From: Schlegelella_A sp038234975
Lineage (GTDB): Bacteria > Pseudomonadota > Gammaproteobacteria > Burkholderiales > Burkholderiaceae_C
Assembly (NCBI GenBank): GCA_038234975.1
Contig: JBBSUK010000001.1
Span: 1 to 64,000 of the forward strand
Reading direction: 5' to 3'
DNA length: 64,000 bases
Position numbers and translations under genes: made by a program. The notes below the pieces were generated by a model that ran no database searches, was not told where the DNA came from, and worked only from the letters and a program-made list of their open reading frames with translations. Below, in pieces: positions 43,587-52,295 of this stretch. Position 1 is the first letter of the stretch. Each line of letters opens with the position of its first letter.

Positions 43587-45010
43587 GCGCTGCGCTCGCG
43601 GAGTCGCATCGTCAGCGGCTCGGGTGCCATCGTGAATGAGAGCCGCTCGTCGGGCTCGCCGCCGCCCGCCGTCGTGAGCGATGCGATCTCGAATCCGCCG
43701 AGCAGCACCGCGAGCGCCATCTTGATCTCCAGCAGCGCCAGGTGACGCCCGGGGCAGACGCGCGGCCCGGCGCCGAACGGCATCACCGTGCGGTTGACCG
43801 AGAGCGCGCCCGGCGGCGGCGCGACGCCTTCGTCACCGTCGAGCCAGCGCTGCGGACGAAACGCAGCCGCATCGGCGAAGTGGCGCTCCTCCAGCCCCGG
43901 GCTGCGCATCGCCGCCCAGACGATCGTGCCTTTGGGTAGCCGCACGTCGCCGACGACCGTGTCGCGCAGCGCCTGCAGCGTGATCGACGGCGCAACGGGC
44001 TTGAGCCGCATCGTCTCCTGCGCACAGGCGTCGAGCCAGCGGAGTTGCGCGAAGCGTTCGGGCGTCCAGTCGTCGCGCGCGCCGAGCACGCTGTCGACCT
44101 CGGTGCGGGCACGGGCCAGCGCGTCGGGGTGCCGGTGCAGGAAGTCGATCGCCCAGGCGAGCGTGTGCGCCGTCGTGTCCTCGCCCGCCAGCAGCATCGT
44201 CATGACGTTGCCGCTGATGTCCTTGTCGTCGATGCCCGACCCTTCGTCGTCGGCCGCGACGACCATCGCCTCGAGCAGGTTGTGCGGGCGCTCGCGGCGC
44301 GACGGATCGTCGGCGAGCCGCTGCCGCGCCGTCGCGACAAACTCGGCGATCGCGGTGTTGACGGCGACGACGCTGCGCTCGACCGCGCGGTCGGCAGCCG
44401 ACCTCCACCACCGCCACGTCGGCAAGGGCGACAGCAGGCGGCGAAACAACGCCGGGAAGATGGTGTCGAGGTGACGCTGGATGACGTCGTCGTCGGAGCT
44501 CAGCGTGTCGATGTCGGCGCCGAAGGCCAGGCCCGAGATGGCGTCGACGGTGAAGCGCATCAGGTCGGGCTGCAGGTCGATGTCACGGCCAGCCCGGGCG
44601 GCGTCGCGCCAGCGACGGTCGAGCCGGCCGGCGACGACGACGAGCTTGGGGAAGTAGGCGCGCAGGTGGCGCGGGTCGAAGCCGGCCATCACCATCTTGC
44701 GCTGCCGCTTCCATGCCTCGCCCTCGGCCCCGAAGACGCCAGCGACCAGGCCGAGCTCGCGGCTGATCGACGCCAGCCGCGGCGTTCGGCGGAAGCCCTC
44801 GGGCCGATCGCGCAGGATGGCCTGCATCGCGTCGGCCTCGGCGAACACGACCAGCCGCGTGCGCCCCATGCGGAACGCGAACACCGAGCCGAACTCGCGA
44901 GCCCAGCGCTCGACCTGGGCGTGGAAGTGCGGCTTGTCGATCTGCGGCAGGATGCCGAGCAGCGGCACGCCGCGCGGTCCGGGAAGGGTGTCGGGCTCGC
45001 GTGTCGTCAT
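43559..45010 (-). CDS. Cytochrome P450
   Basis: The protein has 483 residues, without a membrane anchor. The I-helix oxygen-binding AGEDTT (275-280), the ETMR (332-335), and the haem loop PFGAGPRVCPGRH with proximal Cys419 are intact. It is of the class that hydroxylates diverse small molecules or fatty acids; no dedicated ferredoxin or reductase is beside it. It lies 13 bp downstream of smpB on the same strand, so it is likely cotranscribed with it, an odd pairing. Confidence 0.93.
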   Translation of the reverse strand: MTTREPDTLPGPRGVPLLGILPQIDKPHFHAQVERWAREFGSVFAFRMGRTRLVVFAEADAMQAILRDRPEGFRRTPRLASISRELGLVAGVFGAEGEAWKRQRKMVMAGFDPRHLRAYFPKLVVVAGRLDRRWRDAARAGRDIDLQPDLMRFTVDAISGLAFGADIDTLSSDDDVIQRHLDTIFPALFRRLLSPLPTWRWWRSAADRAVERSVVAVNTAIAEFVATARQRLADDPSRRERPHNLLEAMVVAADDEGSGIDDKDISGNVMTMLLAGEDTTAHTLAWAIDFLHRHPDALARARTEVDSVLGARDDWTPERFAQLRWLDACAQETMRLKPVAPSITLQALRDTVVGDVRLPKGTIVWAAMRSPGLEERHFADAAAFRPQRWLDGDEGVAPPPGALSVNRTVMPFGAGPRVCPGRHLALLEIKMALAVLLGGFEIASLTTAGGGEPDERLSFTMAPEPLTMRLRERSAQPIAEASA

Positions 45011-45023
45011 GTTCGGACGGCCT

Positions 45024-45491
45024 TCAGGGCGCTGGGCGCGGCGCGCGCCCCTTGTGCCGCATCATGCGGCCCTTCTCGCGCTCCCAGTCGCGCTTCTTCT
45101 CGGTCTCGCGCTTGTCGTGCTCGGCCTTGCCCTTGGCCAGCGCGATCTCGGCCTTCACCAACCCGCCTTTGTAGTGCAGGTCGAGCGGCACGAGCGTGTA
45201 GCCCTTCTGCTCGACCTTGCCGATGAGGCGACGAATCTCGGCCTTCTTCATCAGCAGCTTCTTCGTCCGGTCGGCCTCGGGCCGAACGTGGGTCGAGGCG
45301 CTTCGCAGCGCGTCGATCCGGCAACCGATCAGGTAGAGCTCACCGGCGCGGATGACGACGTAGCCATCGGTCAGCTGGACCTGCCCGGCGCGAATCGCCT
45401 TGATCTCCCAGCCCTCGAGGACCACGCCGGCCTCGTGTCGCTCGTCGATGTGGTAGTCGAAACGGGCGCGGCGGTTCTCGGCGATCGACAT
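45024..45491 (-). CDS. smpB: SsrA-binding protein SmpB
   Basis: The protein has 155 residues. Core of the SmpB family: ENRRARFDYHIDERHEAGVVLEG (binds tmRNA), VQLTDGYVVIRAGELYLIG, LLMKKAEIRRLIGKVEQKGYTLVPL, and a Lys/Arg-rich tail (KGKAEHDKRETEKKRDWEREKG). It delivers tmRNA to stalled ribosomes. Divergent from ratA with a shared promoter region. Confidence 0.97.
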   Translation of the reverse strand: MSIAENRRARFDYHIDERHEAGVVLEGWEIKAIRAGQVQLTDGYVVIRAGELYLIGCRIDALRSASTHVRPEADRTKKLLMKKAEIRRLIGKVEQKGYTLVPLDLHYKGGLVKAEIALAKGKAEHDKRETEKKRDWEREKGRMMRHKGRAPRPAP

Positions 45492-45540
45492 GTGGGCGTG
45501 GGCGGGACGGGAGGTGAAAGGACGCGGCGGCGTCGATTCC

Positions 45541-45559
45541 TAGAATGGGCTCGATTCTA
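45541..45559. promoter_or_regulatory. Overlapping divergent -10 elements of ratA and smpB
   Basis: TAGAAT (45541-45546) and ATTCTA (45554-45559) form an inverted repeat around GGGCTCG. Each could be a -10 element for its direction. For ratA this leaves only about 6 leader bases; the smpB -10 overlaps the ratA start codon. Leaderless translation of ratA is possible. Confidence 0.45.
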
Positions 45560-46023
45560 TGAAGCAGGTCGACAAGTCGGTATTGCTCTGGTACTCGTCG
45601 CACGAGATCTACTCGCTCGTCGTCGACGTGGAGTCGTACCCGCAGTTTCTCCCATGGTGCGCGAAGGCGGAGGTGCTCACGCGCGACGAGAGCGGCCTGA
45701 CGGCACGGCTGCACCTCGCCTACGGTGGCCTGCGCCACACCTTCACCACGCGCAACGTCCACGTGCCCGACACGTCGGTGCACATCGGCCTGGTCGACGG
45801 CCCGTTCTCCACCCTCGACGGTCAGTGGGAGTTCGGCCCGATCGCCGTTCCCGGTGCGGACGCGGGCGCGGCGCCGACTGCGTGCCGGATCGGCTTCGAG
45901 CTGCGCTACGGGTTTGCCAACGCCGTGCTCGAGGCGGCGATCAGCCCCGTCTTCGACCACATCGCCGACACCTTCGTCGATGCGTTCGTGCGCAGGGCCG
46001 AGCAGGTGCATGGGCCGCGCTGA
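45559..46023 (+). CDS. ratA: RatA/COQ10-family protein
   Basis: The protein has 154 residues. The START-like fold of the RatA/COQ10 family is seen in LWYSSHEIYSLVVDVESYPQ, FLPWCAKAEVL, and RYGFANAVLEAAISPVFDHIADTFVDAFVRRAEQV. Members bind ubiquinone or similar lipids; in E. coli RatA was also described as a 50S-binding toxin, a claim not settled. It overlaps rnfH by 14 bp. Confidence 0.92.
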   Translation: MKQVDKSVLLWYSSHEIYSLVVDVESYPQFLPWCAKAEVLTRDESGLTARLHLAYGGLRHTFTTRNVHVPDTSVHIGLVDGPFSTLDGQWEFGPIAVPGADAGAAPTACRIGFELRYGFANAVLEAAISPVFDHIADTFVDAFVRRAEQVHGPR

Positions 46024-46390
46024 GGAATCGACGATCCGGGTCGCTGTCGCGTGCTCGCCGCGAGAGGGCGAGGCCAGCGAGGTCGCGGCCGAACTGCCCG
46101 CTGCCTCGACCGTCGCCGACGCGATCCGGGCGAGCGGCGTCGTCGATCTGCAGCTCGGCGGCGCGTTCCCGGCCGACGAGGCGATCGGCGTCTGGGGCAA
46201 GGCGGCGACGGTCGACACGCCGCTCGTCGACGGTGACCGCGTCGAGTTGTATCGGCCGCTGGCGGTCGATCCGAAGGAAGCGCGGCGTCTGCGGGCGACG
46301 GCGGGAAAGCGTGCCGCTCGGGGAGCGCGGAGGCGGCGCCGCGCCGACATTACTTGCAGTCGGCGGCGATCACGTCACCCGTTCGCTTGA
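46010..46390 (+). CDS. rnfH: RnfH/RatB-family ubiquitin-like protein
   Basis: The protein has 126 residues. The beta-grasp region has VAVACSPREGEASEVAAELP, FPADEAIGVWGKAATVDTPLVDGDRVELYRPLAVDPKEARRLR, the standard RnfH core; the carboxy-terminal 30 residues are Arg-rich. Function is unknown but the ratA-rnfH pairing is conserved. Its last 41 bp overlap the convergent DUF4124 gene. Confidence 0.9.
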   Translation: MGRAEESTIRVAVACSPREGEASEVAAELPAASTVADAIRASGVVDLQLGGAFPADEAIGVWGKAATVDTPLVDGDRVELYRPLAVDPKEARRLRATAGKRAARGARRRRRADITCSRRRSRHPFA

Positions 46391-46886
46391 CCTCGGCGGC
46401 GCGCTGCTGGTCGTCGAGGAATTCGCGCTCGCCCTTCTCGTTGACCCGGGCGATCCGCTGCCCGCTGTCGAATGTGCGCTTGTTGTCGCGCGCCCGCTTG
46501 CAGTTCTCCGCCTTGGACGCGGCGACCTTCTCCTGCTCGGCCTTGACCTTGGCCGCCTGCTCGGCCTCGGCCTTCTTCAGGCGCGCTTCGAGTTCCGGGT
46601 CGACCGTTTTCGGTGCGAGCGCGCCGGACGCCGACGGCGACACCCCGCTTGCAATCGACGCGGCCGGCAGCGGCGCAGTGGTCGTGCGCGCCGCGACGCT
46701 GCTGCGCGACCCGGGGCGGAAGAGGATGTCGGTTTCAGGCGTGCCCAGCGGCGGCGGCAGATCGCTGTACTGGACGCGCCCGGTCTTGTCCTTCCACTTC
46801 CACTGTGCGTCGGCGGATGTCGCGAAGGCGCCGAGGAGGGCGCACACAAGCACAGCGATCAGGCGATGGGCACTCGGTTTCGACAT
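46350..46886 (-). CDS. DUF4124-domain exported protein
   Basis: The protein has 178 residues. Signal peptide (LIAVLVCALLGAFATSADA-Q) then the DUF4124 motif QWKWKDKTGRVQYSDLPPP, a Thr/Ala/Pro/Ser linker and a Lys/Glu-rich coiled-coil segment (about 110-165). It is exported; role unknown. The convergent overlap with rnfH and the position between rnfH and guaB are typical of Burkholderiales. Confidence 0.87.
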   Translation of the reverse strand: MSKPSAHRLIAVLVCALLGAFATSADAQWKWKDKTGRVQYSDLPPPLGTPETDILFRPGSRSSVAARTTTAPLPAASIASGVSPSASGALAPKTVDPELEARLKKAEAEQAAKVKAEQEKVAASKAENCKRARDNKRTFDSGQRIARVNEKGEREFLDDQQRAAEVKRTGDVIAADCK

Positions 46887-46987
46887 GGGCGTCGGATGCG
46901 CAGAGGAAGTCGCGGCGAGTGTAGCGGCGCGCCTCCGGACGGCTGCTCGCGAGGGGCACGGAACCGGGAGTTTGTGGCACCCCTCCG

Positions 46988-46993
46988 TATAAT
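46988..46993 (+). promoter_or_regulatory. -10 element of guaB
   Basis: TATAAT lies 31 bp before the guaB start. No good -35 hexamer stands at the right distance, so it may need an activator or an extended -10 contact. AT-rich DNA (46985-47005) in a GC-rich region supports a real promoter. Confidence 0.55.
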
Positions 46994-47018
46994 TCTCTTT
47001 TGTGTCCGGAGCATTCCC

Positions 47019-48497
47019 ATGCGCCTTCTGGGCAAAGCGCTGACGTTCGACGACGTCCTGCTGGTACCCGCGTTCTCCTCGGTCCTTCCGCGCGACACCA
47101 GCCTGGCCACGTCGCTGTCGAGAAACATCCGCCTGAACCTGCCGCTGGTCTCTGCGGCCATGGACACCGTCACCGAAGCCCGCCTGGCGATCGCGCTGGC
47201 GCAGGAAGGCGGCATCGGCATCGTCCACAAGAACCTGACCGCCAGTCAGCAGGCGGCGGAGGTGGCGAAAGTCAAGCGCTACGAATCCGGCGTGCTGCGC
47301 GACCCGTTCACCGTATCTCCCGACATGACGGTGCGCGACGTGATCGAGCTGTCGAAATCGCGCGGCGTCTCGGGCTTTCCGGTTGTCGAGGGCCAGAAGG
47401 TCGTCGGCATCGTCACCAACCGCGACCTGCGCTTCGAGGATCGCCTCGACCTGCCGGTGCGCGAGATCATGACCCCGCGCGACAAGCTCGCCACGGTGCG
47501 CGAAGGCGCCTCGCTCGCCGAGGGCAAGGCGCTCATGCACCGCATGAAGCTCGAGCGCGTCGTCGTCGTCAACGACGCCTTCGAGCTGCGCGGCCTGATG
47601 ACCGTCAAGGACATCACCAAGCAGACCACCTTCCCCAGCGCGGCCCGCGACGCCCAGGGCAAGCTGCGCGTCGGCGCCGCGATCGGCGTCGGCGAGGGCA
47701 CCGAGGAGCGCGCCGAGCTGCTGGTGCGCGCCGGCGTCGACGCGATCGTCGTCGACACCTCGCACGGCCACAGCGCCGGCGTCGTCGAGCGCGTGCGATG
47801 GGTCAAGCGCAACTTCCCCGATGTCGATGTCATCGCCGGCAACGTCGCCACCGCGTCGGCGGCGCTCGCGCACGTCGAGGCCGGCGCCAACGCGGTCAAG
47901 ATCGGCATCGGCCCGGGCACCATCTGCACCACCCGCATCGTCACCGGCGTCGGCGTGCCCCAGATCATGGCGATCGACTCCGTCGCCAGGGCGATCGCCG
48001 GCAGCGGCGTGCCGCTGATCGCCGACGGCGGCGTGCGCTATTCGGGCGACCTCGCCAAGGCGATCGCCGCGGGCGCCGACACGGTGATGATGGGCGGCGC
48101 CTTCGCCGGCACCGAGGAGGCGCCGGGCGAGGTCATCCTCTACCAGGGCCGCACCTACAAGAGCTACCGCGGCATGGGCTCGATCGGCGCGATGCAGCAG
48201 GGCTCGGCCGACCGCTACTTCCAGGATGGCGACGCGAGCACCGCGGGCGGCGAGGGCAGCTCCAAGCTGGTTCCCGAAGGCATCGAGGGCCAGGTGCCCT
48301 ACAAGGGGTCGGTGGTCGGCGTCGTCTTCCAGATGGCCGGTGGCCTGCGCGCGTCGATGCACTACTGCGGCTGCGCCTCGATCGCCGAGATGAAGGAAAA
48401 GGCCGAGTTCGTCGAGATCACGGCGGCGGGCATCCGCGAGAGCCACGTCCACGACGTGCAGATCACCAAGGAAGCCCCGAACTACCGCGCCGAGTGA
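47019..48497 (+). CDS. guaB: Inosine-5'-monophosphate dehydrogenase GuaB
   Basis: The protein has 492 residues. It oxidises IMP to XMP, the first committed step of guanine synthesis. The start MRLLGKALTFDDVLLVP is typical; two CBS domains (about 95-205) follow; catalytic Cys is in GPGTICTTRIVTGVGVPQ, GGVRYSGDLAKAIAAGAD binds phosphate, and the flap region SKLVPEGIEGQVPYKG completes the barrel. It heads guaB-MFS-guaA. Confidence 0.98.
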   Translation: MRLLGKALTFDDVLLVPAFSSVLPRDTSLATSLSRNIRLNLPLVSAAMDTVTEARLAIALAQEGGIGIVHKNLTASQQAAEVAKVKRYESGVLRDPFTVSPDMTVRDVIELSKSRGVSGFPVVEGQKVVGIVTNRDLRFEDRLDLPVREIMTPRDKLATVREGASLAEGKALMHRMKLERVVVVNDAFELRGLMTVKDITKQTTFPSAARDAQGKLRVGAAIGVGEGTEERAELLVRAGVDAIVVDTSHGHSAGVVERVRWVKRNFPDVDVIAGNVATASAALAHVEAGANAVKIGIGPGTICTTRIVTGVGVPQIMAIDSVARAIAGSGVPLIADGGVRYSGDLAKAIAAGADTVMMGGAFAGTEEAPGEVILYQGRTYKSYRGMGSIGAMQQGSADRYFQDGDASTAGGEGSSKLVPEGIEGQVPYKGSVVGVVFQMAGGLRASMHYCGCASIAEMKEKAEFVEITAAGIRESHVHDVQITKEAPNYRAE

Positions 48498-48504
48498 CCG
48501 ACCT

Positions 48505-49776
48505 TTGAGCGCAGCGCCACCTCAGCCAACCGCTGTCCGCCGCTCGGCGGCGATGCCGTTCATCATGATCACGGTGCTGATCGACATGATGGCGATCGGC
48601 CTCATCGTGCCGGTGCTGCCGGGTCTGGTTGGGAGCTTCACGGCGTCGCAGACCGAGCAGGCGTGGTGGTACGGCGCGGTGACGCTGTCGTTCAGCTTCG
48701 CGAACTTCGTGTCGTCGCCGGTGATCGGCGCGCTGTCCGACCGCCATGGGCGCCGCCCGGTGCTGCTGGTCGGCTTCTGCGCACTCGGCCTGAGCTTCTT
48801 CACGACTGCGCTGGCGACGGCACTGTGGGTGCTGATCGTCGTGCGCCTGTTCAGCGGTGCGATGCAGTCGAACATCTCCGTGGCCAACGCCTATGTCGCC
48901 GACATCACCGCGAAGGAGGATCGCGCCAGGCGCTTCGGCCAGCTCGGCGCGATGTTCGGCATCGGTTTCATCCTCGGCCCGGTCATCGGCGGCCTCCTCG
49001 GCGCGCGCGACCTGCACCTGCCGTTCTACGTCGCCGGGGGCCTGGCGATGGTCAACCTGGTGTACGGGTGGTTCGTGCTGCCCGAGTCGCTTCCTGTCGA
49101 ACGCCGGCGACCGGTCGACTGGGCAACGGCCCTGAACCCCGTGAGATCGCTCGCCTCGCTCGGCCGCCTGCACGGCATCGGTCCGCTGCTCGCGGTGATC
49201 GCCCTCGCGGCGCTTTCGCAGTTCGTGCTTTACACGAGCTGGGTGCTGTACACGACCTTCAAGTTCGGATGGGGGCCGTTGGAGAACGGCTGGTCGCTGT
49301 TCGCCGTGGGTTCGATGTCGGCTCTGGTGCAGGGCGTGCTGCTCGGGCGCCTGCTCAAGCGCTGGCGGCCGCAGCGCCTCGCGATCGTCGGCCTGGTGTC
49401 CTCCACGCTGGCCTATCTCGGCTGGGCGCTCGCGACCGAAGGCTGGATGATCTTCGCCGTCATCGGTTGCAACGTGCTCGGCTTCACGGTCGCCGCATCG
49501 CTGCAGAGCATCGTCTCCGGCGCCGCCGACGAGCAGGCGCAGGGCAAGACGATGGGTGCGGTGTCGGGGCTGCAGAGCCTGATGGCGGTGCTCGGACCGG
49601 TGTTCGCCGTCCCGCTGCTCGGCATCGTGTCGCATCTGCCCAAGGGCGACTGGCGGATCGGCATGCCCTTCTTCTTCTGCGCGCTGCTGCAAGGCGCGGC
49701 GCTGGTCGTGGCGATCGTCCACTTCAGGAAGCCCCAGTCACGCGTCGAGCTCGCCCCGACGCCCGACGCCGCCTGA
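48505..49776 (+). CDS. MFS drug transporter, TetA-like
   Basis: The protein has 423 residues with about twelve transmembrane segments. Motif A GALSDRHGRRPVLLVG after TM2 and the TM5 motif GIGFILGPVIGGLLG are of the drug/proton antiporter-1 (TetA) group. The starting codon is TTG at 48505; ATG at 48553 is an alternative. Between guaB and guaA, so it may be cotranscribed with purine genes. Substrate unknown; resistance to tetracycline is not implied. Confidence 0.9.
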   Translation: MSAAPPQPTAVRRSAAMPFIMITVLIDMMAIGLIVPVLPGLVGSFTASQTEQAWWYGAVTLSFSFANFVSSPVIGALSDRHGRRPVLLVGFCALGLSFFTTALATALWVLIVVRLFSGAMQSNISVANAYVADITAKEDRARRFGQLGAMFGIGFILGPVIGGLLGARDLHLPFYVAGGLAMVNLVYGWFVLPESLPVERRRPVDWATALNPVRSLASLGRLHGIGPLLAVIALAALSQFVLYTSWVLYTTFKFGWGPLENGWSLFAVGSMSALVQGVLLGRLLKRWRPQRLAIVGLVSSTLAYLGWALATEGWMIFAVIGCNVLGFTVAASLQSIVSGAADEQAQGKTMGAVSGLQSLMAVLGPVFAVPLLGIVSHLPKGDWRIGMPFFFCALLQGAALVVAIVHFRKPQSRVELAPTPDAA

Positions 49777-49803
49777 CCGCCGCGCAGCCGCTGCCACACC
49801 CCC

Positions 49804-51387
49804 ATGCACGACCGCATCCTCATCCTCGACTTCGGCTCGCAGGTCACCCAGCTGATTGCGCGTCGCGTGCGCGAGGCGCACGTCTACTGCGAGATCCACC
49901 CGAACGACGTGAGCGGCGCCTTCGTGCGCGACTTCGCGCCCAAGGCCGTGATCCTCTCCGGCAGCCACGCCTCGACCTACGAGGAGCACGACCTGCGAGC
50001 CCCGCAGGCGGTGTTCGAGCTCGGCGTTCCGGTGCTCGGCATCTGCTACGGCATGTTTGCCATGGCCGTGCAGCAGGGCGGCGAGGTCGACGCGAGCACG
50101 CACCGCGAGTTCGGCTACGCGGAGGTCCGGGCGCGCGGCCACACGAGGTTGCTCGACGGGCTGGCCGACTTCACGACCGCCGATGGCCACGGCCTGCTCA
50201 AGGTGTGGATGAGCCACGGCGACAAGGTCACGGCGCTTCCGCCCGGCTTCGTGCTCATGGCGTCGACGCCGAGTTGCCCGATCGCCGGCATGGCCGACGA
50301 AGCGCGTCGCCTGTACGGCGTGCAGTTCCACCCGGAGGTCACGCACACGGTGCGGGGCGCGGAGATGCTGCGCCGCTTCGTCGTCGACATCGCCGGTGCG
50401 GTGCCCGACTGGGTGATGGGCAGCTACATCGACGAGGCGGTTGCGAGGATCCGCGAGCAGGTCGGCGACGACGAGGTGATCCTCGGCCTGTCGGGCGGGG
50501 TCGACTCGAGCGTCGCCGCGGCGCTGCTGCACCAGGCGATCGGCGACCGCCTCACGTGCGTCTTCGTCGACCACGGCCTGCTCAGGCTCGGCGAGGCCGA
50601 ACAGGTGATGGCGACGTTCGCCGAGCGGATGCACGTGAAGGTCGTCCACGTCGACGCGAGCGAGGCCTTCCTCGGCCACCTCGCCGGCGTGTCCGACCCG
50701 GAGCACAAGCGCAAGATCATCGGCCGCGAGTTCGTCGAGGTGTTCACCCGCGAGGCGGCGAAGCTGAGGTCGGCCACGTGGCTCGCGCAGGGAACGATCT
50801 ACCCCGACGTGATCGAGTCGGGCGGCGCGAAGACCAAGAAGGCGGTGACGATCAAGAGTCACCACAACGTCGGCGGCCTGCCCGAGACGCTCGGCCTGAA
50901 GTTGCTCGAGCCGCTGCGAGAGCTGTTCAAGGACGAGGTTCGCGAGCTCGGCGTCGCCCTCGGCCTGCCGCCGGAGATGGTCTATCGCCATCCGTTTCCG
51001 GGTCCGGGTCTCGGCGTGCGCATCCTCGGCGAGGTGAAGCGCGAGTACGCCGAGCTGTTGCGCCGCGTCGACGCCATCTTCATCGAAGAGCTGCGCGGCA
51101 CGGTCGATGCCGCCAGCGGCCGCACCTGGTACGAGCTCACCAGCCAGGCCTTCGCGGTGTTCCTTCCCGTGAAGAGCGTCGGTGTCATGGGCGACGGCCG
51201 CACCTACGACTACGTCACCGCGCTGCGCGCCGTGCAGACCAGCGACTTCATGACCGCCGACTGGGCCGAGCTGCCGCACGCGCTGCTCAAGCGCGTGTCG
51301 AGCCGCATCATCAACGAGGTGCGCGGCATCAACCGCGTCGTCTACGACGTGAGCAGCAAGCCACCGGCGACGATCGAGTGGGAATGA
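49804..51387 (+). CDS. guaA: GMP synthase (glutamine-hydrolysing) GuaA
   Basis: The protein has 527 residues. The class I amidotransferase domain has nucleophile Cys81 (LGICYGMF) and His/Glu in GVQFHPEVTH; the ATP pyrophosphatase domain has LGLSGGVDSSVAAALL; a dimerisation domain ends with a conserved PPATIEWE. It converts XMP to GMP. The preceding gene is the MFS transporter; guaB-guaA form the standard pathway. Confidence 0.98.
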   Translation: MHDRILILDFGSQVTQLIARRVREAHVYCEIHPNDVSGAFVRDFAPKAVILSGSHASTYEEHDLRAPQAVFELGVPVLGICYGMFAMAVQQGGEVDASTHREFGYAEVRARGHTRLLDGLADFTTADGHGLLKVWMSHGDKVTALPPGFVLMASTPSCPIAGMADEARRLYGVQFHPEVTHTVRGAEMLRRFVVDIAGAVPDWVMGSYIDEAVARIREQVGDDEVILGLSGGVDSSVAAALLHQAIGDRLTCVFVDHGLLRLGEAEQVMATFAERMHVKVVHVDASEAFLGHLAGVSDPEHKRKIIGREFVEVFTREAAKLRSATWLAQGTIYPDVIESGGAKTKKAVTIKSHHNVGGLPETLGLKLLEPLRELFKDEVRELGVALGLPPEMVYRHPFPGPGLGVRILGEVKREYAELLRRVDAIFIEELRGTVDAASGRTWYELTSQAFAVFLPVKSVGVMGDGRTYDYVTALRAVQTSDFMTADWAELPHALLKRVSSRIINEVRGINRVVYDVSSKPPATIEWE

Positions 51388-51423
51388 GGCCGGCGATACT
51401 CGCCGCGCTGCACGGAGGTCAGG

Positions 51424-51693
51424 ATGAGGGCGGTGTTCGGGTTGCTGGCGATCGTGATCGCGCTCGCCGCGGTCGGCTACTCGGCGCAGCGACAGTTGCG
51501 CGCCGCCGATGTCGGTGCGGCGTCGCGGGCCGCGGCAGCGAGGGCCCAGGCCGGCCCGAGCCCCGCGGAGCCGGTTGCGGTCTCGGCGGCGTCGGCACCG
51601 AACGGCCTCTCCGGCGTCGAACGCGATGTGCGCGACCGCACCGCCGAGGCGCTGCGGCAGGGCGCCGAGCGCAACGCCGAAGCGGATCGCTGA
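51424..51693 (+). CDS. Small single-pass membrane protein
   Basis: The protein has 89 residues. An amino-terminal hydrophobic segment (VFGLLAIVIALAAVGYSA) is probably a signal anchor; the rest is Ala/Arg-rich and may be coiled (VERDVRDRTAEALRQGAERN). Family not recognised. GGAGG precedes the ATG. It overlaps tadA (TGATG). Confidence 0.7.
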   Translation: MRAVFGLLAIVIALAAVGYSAQRQLRAADVGAASRAAAARAQAGPSPAEPVAVSAASAPNGLSGVERDVRDRTAEALRQGAERNAEADR

Positions 51694-52295
51694 TGGCGGG
51701 CTCCCGCGACGCGGCGCAGATGCGGCTGGCGATCGACCAGGCGCACAACGCCGCGCTGGTCGGCGAGGTGCCGGTCGGCGCGGTCGTCTTCCGCCAGGGG
51801 CCCGAGGGCCCGCAGGTGATCGCCACCGGCTACAACCGGCCCATCACCGACCACGACCCGACCGCGCACGCCGAGATCGTCGCCCTGAGACACGCGGCGC
51901 AGCTGATGGGCAACTATCGGCTGCCGGAGTGCGAGGTGTTCGTCACCCTCGAGCCGTGCCCGATGTGCGCGATGGCGCTGCTGCACGCGCGGGTCAGGCG
52001 GGTCGTCTTCGGCGCGAGCGATCCGAAGGGCGGCGGCGCCGGTTCGGTCATCGACGTCTTCGGCACCCCCGCGCTGAACCACCACACGGTGGTCGAGGGC
52101 GGCGTGCTCGGCGACGAATGCGGCGACATGCTGCGGCGATTCTTCGTCGATCGGCGCGAACAGTATCGCAACCGCCGCGTGACGCCGCAGACGCAGCCCG
52201 TGCGGCGCAGGGCAGCGGCCACCGATCTCGACGCCGACGACGCGGCCATTCCCACCGGTGAATCGAGCGAGCTCGACGACGGTCTCCTGCGATGA
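51693..52295 (+). CDS. tadA: tRNA adenosine(34) deaminase TadA
   Basis: The protein has 200 residues. Zinc ligands and catalytic Glu are in HAEIVALRHA, with PCPMCAMALLHARVRR. It converts the wobble A34 of tRNA-Arg(ACG) to inosine. The final 50 residues are a polar extension. Overlaps the small membrane gene and ldcA. Confidence 0.95.
   Translation: MAGSRDAAQMRLAIDQAHNAALVGEVPVGAVVFRQGPEGPQVIATGYNRPITDHDPTAHAEIVALRHAAQLMGNYRLPECEVFVTLEPCPMCAMALLHARVRRVVFGASDPKGGGAGSVIDVFGTPALNHHTVVEGGVLGDECGDMLRRFFVDRREQYRNRRVTPQTQPVRRRAAATDLDADDAAIPTGESSELDDGLLR

Noticed and set aside
46965..46977. -35 element for guaB
   Set aside because: TTGTGG is only 10 bp from TATAAT, too close for a normal promoter.
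44697..48497. Apparent 1266-residue protein
   Set aside because: Only the last 492 codons (guaB) are real; the rest is antisense to the P450, smpB and DUF4124.
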